Assembly: GCA_911728435.2 (NCBI GenBank) | Contig: OU452202.1 | Span: forward strand, 8,597,135 to 8,661,134 | Source of the DNA: Apoderus coryli | Taxonomy: Eukaryota; Arthropoda; Insecta; Coleoptera; Attelabidae | Direction of reading: 5' to 3' | DNA length: 64,000 nt | Shown here: positions 12,558 through 24,600 of the stretch, in pieces | How the letters are laid out: the number at the start of each line of letters is the position of its first letter | Numbering within the stretch: the stretch's first letter is position 1 | Program-made: the position numbers and the translations under genes | The notes under the pieces: generated by a model | Databases searched by the model: none | What the model saw: the letters and a program-made list of their open reading frames with translations, nothing else | What the model was told of the DNA's origin: nothing

Positions 12558-12639
12558 ATGTCTTATAATCGATGAGTCTTATGTCTAGTTATACCGTATA
12601 CTAATTTACACTATATTCAATTGTTTCAGAAACATCAGA

Positions 12640-15600
12640 ATGCCTATCAAACCTAAACCAAAAGAATCTAAAGAACCAACGGATATAGAAGTGGGTAGTA
12701 TACACGAAGAGTTGGAAGTGCCAGTAGCTTCAGAATTAGTATTTAGAAAAATATGGAGAATTAAAAATTTCACCAAAACGATATCGAAGCGGGACCTTTT
12801 AGACAGTCCTAAATTTCGATGTTCCGTTAATGGTGTCTCAACGTTTTGGAATGTGGCTGTGAGGTTTTGGAAAGGTAAGTGTTTTGTTTGTTTGAAACAA
12901 AAGTATTGGTATAAATATAATTTAAATCGGAAAACTACTGGATTCGTCAAGTAATATGAATCGTTGGAGTAAATAACAAAACGCGTACAACCAATTGTTT
13001 TTCTAGTAATTTAACACGCAAAACAAATATCTACCTATATTAAAATAATCCTTATTTTATTTATGACCGATAGTAAAATATCACTAACCATATACTTAAG
13101 TAGGAACATTAATTTATGGCGGCTATTCTTTAATATCTACAATATTTCATTATTTCTCATGCAAAATTGTCTGCGAACAATTTAATATTTAACTGAGAAG
13201 TCTCTAATCTTCAATGCAACTAAATATTGAATACAAATTAATTCTCCCACAAAGCCATAAAAACAAGGGGGCAACAGGGACATCACAACGATATATCAAT
13301 AATTTAATTTATGTGATTTTCCTAAACCAGAAACTTAGACCTTATTAAGCTAAGCTCGTATCAGTCTAAAATTAGATGTTACGCATATGGTGTACCTTAC
13401 ATTATTCAATTAGCAATCTAATTCATGTTTTTGATGATTTTTCTACAACAAAACAAAAATGACATTAGTCCATATTTATTTATGACGTTTTCTTATCATT
13501 GTCGTTAATAATATCTAATTATTAATTTATTATGATATGCACCTATTTTGCTGAGTGGCTATTTTTCCTAATAATATGTTAGACCCCTTTATAATAAACA
13601 AGAATGTAAATAAAATTGTTTAAAGATATTTTTAAAACTAATATAACTTTTATCAATTGGACAAAATACTACGCACACAAATTTATCGGTTCATTTTAGA
13701 TTACATTATATTGAAAAATTATTTAACACATTTATAATACGATACATTCATTTTACGTCATACCCACATTAAATTATTTAATTTAAGCAAACTAAATGGC
13801 TATTAGAGTATTACCTATTATGTTTATTTTTTATTTTGAAATTTATGTTAAATTAACAGCATCAACTTTTTAATTTGACAAATTATTATGTTTAAATTTG
13901 CCATATAGGTGGCTACTGGTTTTACCAAATTATATCGTTGCAAATATCTATTAGTACAAAACTAATTAATTTCTTATTATGATCAGAAGTTAAGAATACC
14001 CATTATTTTGTCTTGATTTTTCCCTACAATTTTTTTTTAAATACATGCGGTACTGCACGGACAGCACTAGCTCAAGAAGGTATTCAAAAAAGCTATATTT
14101 ACTTAAAAAATGTAGAAAATATTAGCATTTTATAAAATCAGTCAAGAAAATCTTAGAATTATCCCACATAAAAAGTGTATATTTAAGTTAACAGTTTTAT
14201 TTGAAATGGGCTTCCTTTTACATCTCTTAACAGTTTTAGTTGCCTTTTTGTCACAGAAAAACAGCTATCTGACTTGACTTATCCGCACCGTTTAATATAC
14301 CCCGTACCAATATCTAAAAAAAGCTAAAATAATGTTATTTTTAATGTAAGGTGATGTTTGTATCAATTTAGATATTTTACTTTTAGTTAAAAAAAAATAG
14401 AGTAATTAAGAAAGTGAATTTAGATTCTTTCAGTGTGAGGCCAAGGTACTTTAAATATTTCAATAACTTTAATAAACTAAGTTTCTAATAATACCTGATA
14501 TCATAATTTATTATGATTTTTTTATAACATTTCAATGAATTATTGGTTTTTTGTTGTACTTTATAATATTCCGTTATTTGACTCGAACAACGACAACGAA
14601 AAAACTAAAATAAGGTAATATGTACCGTGTGTACAGACAAGAGAGGACGCCAGTTCTAATCATGTTACGGTTTTAGGAATGTTTGTTTTTTTAGTAAATG
14701 CGGACAAGGGAAATCGCTAGAAAATAGTTTTACTTTGCTAACATGTCGGCTAGGCTTGAAACTACTTAATAATATACTTATATTACGTAAGTGTTAAACT
14801 TTATAAGAATAATCTAACTACAATTCTAAAAAAATTTCATATAAACCTTTTTCTATCTTCTTAAATAAATGGTGGAGAAGCCGGAGAATGTTGGTTTGTA
14901 AAAAGTTATCCAAGTTTCTTATGGATAGTCCGATTTTAATAAGATTAGCCTCAGTATAAAGGTAATGTTTGGGAGTATCAAAAACAGTATTGGTGCTTTT
15001 ATTTCTTTTTTATATATAGCCTCTAGATGGAGCTATAGAACAATGTTTCTGATTTAGTCAATTTTCTTAAAAAATCAAATGGAATGGTAATATTAGTATT
15101 CGCTAGATGGAAAGAGAATGTAAAAATAAAGAAAACAGTGTCTATGTAAATGACTGAATATATGTTTGCCTAAATTTAACATTCAATAAATTTTTATTAA
15201 ATTAATCGTGGGCTGTGATAAAAAATCACTAATGCTTTGATGCTTTGCAGGGATATATGCGCTTAGATATCCACTCCGTTTACGAACCAGTGGAAGTATT
15301 CAGGGACCATTCGAAAGCAGGATAGTTGTTCAAGTCGCTCGGAAATAGATGTTGTTAATATTCTGAGATATATCCAAGTTAACCCACACGCCAGTGTTCG
15401 TGAAATGGTGCAAGCACTCACGGAACAGTTCACAAAATTTGGTCGATAAATGTCCGTAATGCGCCCCGTGATCGTACTTTTATTCGCCAAATAGTCAATG
15501 TGAACCACACCTTGCGTGTCCCAAAAACGGGCGTCTGATCCTTCCCGTCGGTGGAACAGTTTCTGCCTCATTCGGAGCTTTTTGTCCGGGAAAAATCCAC

Positions 15601-18600
15601 TGCTGCTGCATGGGCTCTGATCTGTAGTGTTACCCATTGCATCGTCCACAGAAACATAATGCATGAAAAAGTCCCTCGAACTGCGCCGCCACAGAGCCAA
15701 ACGCTCTTCGTAAGTAGTCACACAATTCCTCTTATTGTCCACAGTCAGCAAATACGGTATCCATCAGGCCGACAATTTTCTTATACGAATGTTTGTGCAA
15801 GATATTTTACACACGTTCCAGTGTCAAGCCCCGCGTTCAAACTATGTCCCTCAACTTCACTTAGAGGTCTTTCAGAAATATATCTTAAACTTTATTGATG
15901 GTTTCCTCCCTGGTGACCTCAGTTAGGCGCCCTGGACGGGCCTTATCAAATACGGATTTTCTTTGTTGAGGCACCTGCATACACGGCATCCAACTCGTTT
16001 TTAATTCCCTAACCCGTTTTTGTTTTAAAAAACAAAGCGAATTGTCTCTTCAGACAGCACAAGATCAGCGACAGCGGACACAACAACAAACTAATGGGGC
16101 AATTGGTTCAAGTTGTATACGTGGACGTTTTAAGGATGCTTTGTTGCATGGCTTCAATGCTCACCAATTATCATACCACCTTCGTAGTAACCAACACAAC
16201 AATCTTTATATGATAAAAGAAAACAAAACGTTTATTACAGCAAAACAAAATAAAACTAGACATCTATACGTATAGGATTCATATAGACAATACAAGTATT
16301 GTGAATTTTAAAGCCCAATACATTATACTTCAGTCTTTTTTTTTTAGACTTAACATGGAAAGGTTTTGTGATGGGGTCTGGGGCCCTTAAGGATCCAATC
16401 TTAGATATATTTAGTAATAATTTAACGAATATCTCAAGAGTATACGAAACTCTTCAACAATACAATCAAAATAGTTTAGAGTTTGTATTTTATTTTGTTT
16501 CGTATTACTTTCTAACATGTATTGCATCCCTGTACTTCAATTTTGTTGTTGTTTTGTAGATGTAGAAAACTTTACACCGTTTACGGACACCCTTTTTTCT
16601 AGATGCTGACTTTGGATGGTTAACGACAATTCTAATTAAGATGATATTTTTTTTGTTTAAAGCATCAGATGTTTTTCAATGACAATTTATGCTTTAAAAT
16701 TGGCCAGCAGAGGCAGGATTTCATTGATAAAAGCATCTATGTTTGTGATAGAATGTTAATTTAATCCTTTTGAGACATCCGTTATATTTATTGTTTTGTT
16801 ATCTAAATTAAATAAATATCTTGTCGAAATAATTAACAGATGACCTTTCGTAAATAGACCTTACAATCATCCAATGACAATATTACTCTTGATGCGGAAA
16901 ATTACTCTTAACCTCAGCTCCATTATAAATTATTTCAAAATATAATTATTTGAATCCATATTTCGACATGATACAAATGATAACATTATAATATACCATC
17001 ACTTCAATATGTTATTATTCTACAAGTGTTTACTACAAATTATTTTTGTAACATTGGTGGAATCCTAAAGGTCATTACATTATTAATGTACTTAATCCAA
17101 CCAGTTTAAGATAAGTGCGATTAAAATAATAATACATGTTTTATGTTGTAAAAATGTTATTGATTATCAAGGATTCAAATGCTTTTATGATATTTGTTTT
17201 AGGTATATTTAATTGATTATTTATTTCAAAAATATTGAAATGATTATCGTTGATCAACATTTCCTGTTTGACGTAAAATGTCTGTTCTTTTTGTATCAAA
17301 TTCAGTTTAGTGATTGTGACTGACATTTATTATTGGTCTGTACATTTTTAGTAGGTTTGAAATGCAGAGCACATTAGGTTAGTCACTCTCCCAATTTATG
17401 AGAATTTATTTTGATAGTTCCACATTCTTGAAGTCGATTATGATCAGTTTAAGCACTTTGTAACTCATGCATACATAAATTCGGCACTTATACCAATTTA
17501 TTTTTCGAATAAATCGATCTCTCTTTGGAAATAAATAGTAATCATGCAGGCCATGATTTAAAGTCAAGATTTATTGTTAGTGGTATCATATCAGAGGTCA
17601 TCCCCAAAAATACTGTGACTTTCGGCGTCTATTCTCCTACATGCACCTCATACAAGCGACTTGGAACACCTTCTATATTGCCTCAGGATAGAACATAAAG
17701 CAACTTTGACATAACCTCCTGTTCGACTGTGTGCAAATTTATATTAGAGTAACAGTTCCAGGCCAGCCAATATTTATTGTTGAACAGATTAAAAGAAATT
17801 TGGAGTTTTAGAGATATTCTATGTTATTTGTTTGTTTCAGGACCACATGGCAAGAAAGTCACCAACCCGCTCGTAGTGTGCCTGAACCTAACCGGCTGTG
17901 AAACCGAAGAAACTGGTCAAGCTAGAGTCAGATTTCAGTTTGGTGTTTGGAACGCCAGTATCAAACACTGGGAATGCTGTTCCATCTCCAGTGTTGTATT
18001 AAATTTGGAAAATACACAGAATCTATTGTCAGTTGGCTACAAGAGTCTTTCAATACTCGAGAGGCACATGGAAAGCAACTGTAAATTTTCTTTATTTTTC
18101 GAGCAAATTTTACAAAATTATGCTTTCTTTTCTTGGCACTGACGACAAAAACGTTTTGGACATAAAGCATGTCTAAATTTTATTTTGGTGTTTGGCATGT
18201 TTTATTTTTGTAGCAAAAGATGTCCAAATCATGGTCAAACTTCAGATAATTCACAGTGATGAAGAGGTACACAGTTTATCACAGGACATGGCCAGATTGA
18301 TGGCAACTGATGACAGTAAAGACACTGTTGTTGAATGCGCATGCAACACTGACAGTAGCAATACTCTTAAAGTGCATAGTTGGATTGTTAAAGTTAGAAG
18401 TAACCGTTTGGGGATGAGACTCCAAGAGAATAAAGATGAGAAGAATAAGGTATAGTTTTTTAAATAGAAATTGTGTAATAAAATAAAGTCAGTCTCTTTG
18501 TAATAGACGCCCATATCTTTATACACTAAAAGAGGGTTACGCATCCTTATATTCGGTCAATGTGTTTCTGCTGTCATTATATATCGATCAAACCGAAAAA

Positions 18601-21600
18601 GCTTAAACATCTGCACATTCGTTTGTTGTAGCTTTCCATTCCTAGATCTCTGACAAACGGAATCATGTGAAACTGATAAAACACTAATATCTCTGTAATA
18701 TCGTAGCAATTCGGACAACACTTCATAGGTATATCAAATCTCGTCTACTTCTAACGCCTTACATTTTTGTTAATTCAACTGACCTTGGTAGAATCTTATC
18801 TGCTAAATCCTGAATTGTTTCCAACCTTTATAAAATTGTATTGCATATAGAGGCCTTTATTTTTGATTGGGCAAGTTTCAGTTCAATTTGGTCTACTGAC
18901 CAAATTTTCTGTTCAGCTAACTAAATTTTAAAAGAGGCAACATTACATTTTTGAATGCAACGACTGCTTCTTCTAGTGACTGAAGCATTTGACCACGCAA
19001 TTCGAATTTGTTTTTCGATAAAGTAAAGAAATTACGTCGGGACTGCATGGAATAACAATTCTATGTTTGTGTTTTTCGAGCTGTGTGAGAACCTGCATTG
19101 TCTTGGAATATGATGATTCATCATTCAAAGGGTTAAGAGTTGGTTTTTCGAAGCTCAGCTATGACTTCCTGAAAATAATTGATTCTATACCAATCTGCAG
19201 TAACACTTCTTTGATCTTGCAGAAGAACTATTGTTATATAACATGCGTTTATTGCCTCATCTTACAAGGTTGGTTCTCTTGGAAAATTCCAGGTGCCGAC
19301 TGTGCTTGGACGATGATGAGACGGCGGAATATTACTATGTTCTTGCCCAGCGGTAGCTACAACTAGATTCGCTACGACAGTTATTGATATGCCAAGATTC
19401 TTGAAAATGATAATCTCTGAATAGGTTTAAAATTACCTACTTAATCTCAGGAAGGTTCGAAAAAGGATACGTCACACAAACAAACTAATTTAATTTAATG
19501 ATTATTATTAAACAGAAAACAAAAAAAATCGAAAACGAATAACAACTAATACTATCTAATTAAATTACAACTACTTACAGTTCTGATCAGTTAACCCCGC
19601 ACAAAGATATTGTCCCCAATGTCTATTCTTCGGTGGCCACCAAGCTTTTAGTTGGTTTATTTTGCCCCAACAACACTAAAACCCCCCCCCCCCCCGCACA
19701 ATAACAGCAAAAACCGTAGGTAATTTGGAAATTACTACCTACGTAATTCGACGAACCACGTTACTAGTGATAATAGTTTTTCGTTTTTCACAATGGCCAA
19801 GTGATTATTCTACTTATATGAAGAATTACAAAATAATCAAAACGATACTTTTATAGGATCGTTTTCTTTTAGTAAAATTATAAACGGTTCGGGAAATTAA
19901 AACAACAAAAATGCAACCTGCTTCTAATGCAGTTGCTGCCCGACTCCCCAACTTTCTCTCCTCTCATCATCATATGTGGTATGGTACGGAAAAACCCAAA
20001 ATTGGAATATTCTTTGACGGTTATACCGCGTTCCTTTCGGCATCTCTTTTAGAGAAGCCGCAATATTTGCAGCTGTTATTCTTATCCGCGCACTTCCACA
20101 ACACCACTTTTGTTTAACCTTATTCTAAAAATGCACCACTTACACCTAAATAACAAAATATTTGAACTTACTTACTAATTATACCTAATTTAAAATAAAA
20201 TATATTTACAAGAGTGTTTGGCCTGTTACAAGGTACATGTTAATTTGACTGTCTTCAATTTTTGCGATTGCGTAGATCAATTTTTGTAAATTTGGCTGTG
20301 TCTGACGAAATAATATTGCATAAAAAGGAATGGTGACCAAGTCAAATTATTAAACTCACATCATGTAACAAGACACACGGGCAATAGAATTTACTTTTGT
20401 CCTACCCTGTATATATAGTTGGGTGAATTTTATAGATATTTTATATTAGTTTGGGAATATTATTTAAGTAGATTGTATACAAATTTAAGGGTTTGTTTTC
20501 TACTTATCTTATCTTCTATTGATATAGGTTTTACCAAAGCAATAAATACGTCTACAAGTAGGTAACAAAAATATATAATTTTTGTCATTTTTCTTTGTTC
20601 AACTCTTAGAAAAGATAACCAGATCTTTCAGTTATAGGATGATCTAAACACTCAAAACTCTCGATATATCTTCATGTAAATTAAATGTCGAATATTTATT
20701 ATTATATACAAAAGCTAGTTGGAGAGAGTCACGGTTTCCCATATCAAATAATATATATATATATATATAATGGGCGCATAAAGAAACAATGGGTTTTTGT
20801 CCAGTCGCGAACTCCAACATAAGATACCTAAGTATCAAGAACCTTTATTAAAGTCGACATACAAATAATAGATTCGCTATATTTGGTGAAGTAAACGTTC
20901 TACCAGCGAGTCTAAAAGAAAGCTCACCCAGCAAAATAATCGACTTCAATAAAAAGATTGAGCTGCTAGGTCAAATATAAATAGGTGTGATCCACACTAG
21001 TCCCTCGGTGGTCGCAGTGGAGGGTCCGATGCAGACCCACTCATTTTTAACCACCCTACCTAACTAATCTGCTTTGAAAATCAATGTATTGACCATCTTT
21101 TGCAGGCACTTCGAGATCAGACGAACTTTAGTCGCTTCTCTTCGTCTTGGAACATCCAAACAGACGCTGGCATTTATTTTCGAGTTCACAAGAATAAATC
21201 CACCTCTGACAATGCTGTAAATGTTTTTAGAATTTCCTACGTTGAAACCATATCCAATTGGTCGGCTCTAGCTGCTTTCTAATTCCTCAGTCCACAGATG
21301 CGGTCATCATCATCAGCATTCGTTAACGAGTATTAATTATTCCAAGTCAGAAATTTCTGTTGTGAACCCTAAGATGGCTAAACAGACCGATCCTCGAGCC
21401 ACAAATCTTGTCACAAAATTGACACATCCAATCACCACCATTTACTGTCTGCTGTAGGTGCGCTGCCCCATCGATGCACACTCTCTCTCCCACAGAATGG
21501 GAAACTGATTTTTTATTTATTTTTTTTTTAAATAACCAGTGATATCTGTCTCACTCTACATGTGGATCTTTGTTGATGAGCTTGCTCACAACATACACGT

Positions 21601-24600
21601 TTCCCTGAGCGATTGCCGCTTTTATCGTTGCTGCACGTTTGACTGCTACATACGAATAAGAAATTGCCATCATCATCATCAAATTATTGCGCGAAAACTT
21701 GTTAACTTAACAATTCGCTGTATCTACGACATTGTAGATATCGCATCTAATACTATCGATTTAGATTAACTAAAGGTTATGCTCTATGTCTCAATAGATA
21801 CAACTACTAAGACAATGAGAAAGTGTAATCAAAATGGGTTAAACAACTTATTTATGTCAAAATTTAAATATATGATGTTGGTTCAATCCATTATTTCAGA
21901 CTTGCTAAATCACTTATCATTATTTATCACTTAGAATGTATCGTTGTTTTCAGAACATAAAGTACATTATTGCGATGCCAGAGCACAATGTGGGTTTGAT
22001 ACAGGAACTTGTTAGATACATCTACACTGACAAAGTAGATAATGCTGAAAAATATGCTTCCAAACTGTTGCCATTAAGCGCACGTTTCAATCTACCCGGT
22101 CTTACTGGGCTATGTGAAAGATATTTGATAGAAAGCTTAACACCAAGTAATGTTGCTGGTATATTACTATTAGCTGATCAATGTGGATGTGACAATTTAA
22201 GAAAGGCTGCTCTACATTACTGTGAAGATTCGGAAGAGATTAAAGGCAGTGTGCATATGGGTATGTATCTAGTTACGTTACATATTATTACAATTCTGTA
22301 GCATCGCTACATGATTGATTGAACTTTCCGTTCCTCTCAAATTTCAAAAATATTTTTGATATCCTTCTACGCATGCATGAATTTGTGGACACAAAATCAT
22401 AAGAGGGAATTCATTTGGTATTTCTTAGATAAAATTAACGTCTTTTTCCACATAGTCAGTCTCCGTGTTACAATCTAAGCAGTTATAATGAGAGTTTCTC
22501 AGTTTTTCGAATTCTCGGACTAAATTAGCATGACTAGCATTTGATAATTAAAAGATATTTTATTCAAAATTGTGAGAAGACTAACCGCCATTGGCATGAA
22601 TATTTTAGGCGTATTCTCATACCAGAAACCGAACTTTTAAAAACTTGCAAAAAAATAATCATAACAGCAGATAATCCTTGTTTTTTCGTCGATAATAAGA
22701 ATCTTGTTGGTTTATTTGATGTGCCACATTTATTAAAATCCACTAGAAATAATTTATTATGATACATTTTTCATTTACTGGAAGAAAAAACAAACAAAAA
22801 ATATATTGAAACCCTGTCCCAGTACGATAAATCAAAAACCTACAGGTTATGCCCTAAATTAACAGATGAGCATATTTCCCAACAGTTTTGAAAAAATGAA
22901 GGTTAAATATGCTTCTCAAGTAGTTAGTCAGAGCACCTCAGTAGCCTTAAATTGGTTCGTAGACTTTAAATTATTACCATCTGCGCAACGGTCACTGCAA
23001 ATTTTATTGACTAAATGAATAGACTTTTCGATATTTTGAATTCCAGCAGTCACTTAAACAATTTCGATGTCTTCAAAGGAAATCAAAAACAAATAATTTT
23101 TTTTCATGAGATGATAACGTTAATCAAAATTTTAAAAGTAATTAGCGAAAAAGCTAAACATGTTAGTAGTTCGAGATTTAATTATTAATAATGGCAAAGA
23201 TTAATGTACACATTAATCTTTGATAATGGTATCACCTTTTAGTAATTATGTTTAAGTGACTTGGTGAATCATTTGTTCTATTCCTTTTCTCATTGTATTT
23301 TCATATTTTATTTTGTTTTTATTATATCTTATATTTTAATTTTTATTTAAGTCAGCATTGTTTTTTTTTGTTTTCGTTTCTTATAGGGTTTAGTTTAGCT
23401 AAAGCTTTGAACAGGTTCAGATAGGAGGCTCAGCCTCAACTTCGCCTTTTGTGTAATTATTTGCACACAAAGTAATTATTATTATTATTAGAATTATGGG
23501 AAATGCTTAAAGAAAAGTAATATTCATTTGTTTGTACCAGACACTTAAACCTAGACTGTCTAGAAAAAGTTATTGGGCAAATTCCAATTTTGTAGTGCAT
23601 TAAAAAAAAAATGTGTTCAAATGTTATCATCTTAATAAATCCCGTTATTTTAAACACCGTTTTAATTTTATTACTTTTAAATTTCGTCTTGTCTACCAAA
23701 TATTAACGTTTTAGTGTAGCCCTCGTATAACATCTTCTTATCTGACTTAAATAATCGAGTCCGCGCGTAGGCCTCTTAATATCAAATTATTTTGAAGCCT
23801 TTGGATTTTTAGCAGTAATAAAGTTTCAAAAAACTTATAAAGTCAATTTGTTAAAACATAAATCACTATACCTTTAGGCTCATTCTTTGGATATTTCACC
23901 TCTATTTAAAATTGTAAACATTAATACCTAAATAATCCTTTCAGATTACTGAAAAAAGCCGGTGCCACTGTAAATGAAAAAATGTCTAAATTTATCAATG
24001 GATTTTAAGTTATATAAACCTAATATAAATAAAAACCTAAATTAAAAAAATTATCTTTTGATATAACATTTCGATATTCATATTATAGCACACTTTAAGT
24101 TTCTAAGATTTTTAGAATTTGCAGTTTTCATAAATAGTTTCCAATCAACAATTTGTGTTTATTGTCATATTTTTTTGCGATATCTCTTCGTAATACCCAC
24201 AAAAGTTTAGTAACTTTCACATAACTAATGTTAATGATATGTATGGCTTTGAATTACCCCTTCGACAGAGTGGAGCTGTATCGGCGCGTCAACCTCACTA
24301 ATGTTCAACTTGTTAAAAAGACTTTACATATACGAAACTTTAATTAAATATTTTCTGAAGTAATCCATTTATCGAGGTGTTGAAGGGTACCTATTTGTAG
24401 AAATCAAACTCGTTTACTCCACAAAACAGCTTGTGGTGTAGACGAGATTAATGTATTTTGTGAAGTAGACGAGTTTCATTTCTACAAATTTAATTTAATA
24501 TTTCGACAGTAATCCCTCTTCTTACGAGGAGTTATGATATGTTTAAGGGAAATGATTCAACGTCTACTTCACAAATGAACACCGTATATTTGTTAAATTA

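Noticed and set aside
12606..12950. 114-codon minus-strand open frame
   Set aside because: It is exactly antisense to the first MATH-BTB exon, which has splice sites and domain similarity. The antisense translation has neither.
19957..19975. CATCATCAT strings as further ribozyme cores
   Set aside because: Here and at 21305, 46090 and 50710 there is no GAAAC at the required distance and no helix II.
20749..20769. AT microsatellites as replication or regulatory elements
   Set aside because: Simple (TA)n runs are frequent here. Nothing specific supports a function.
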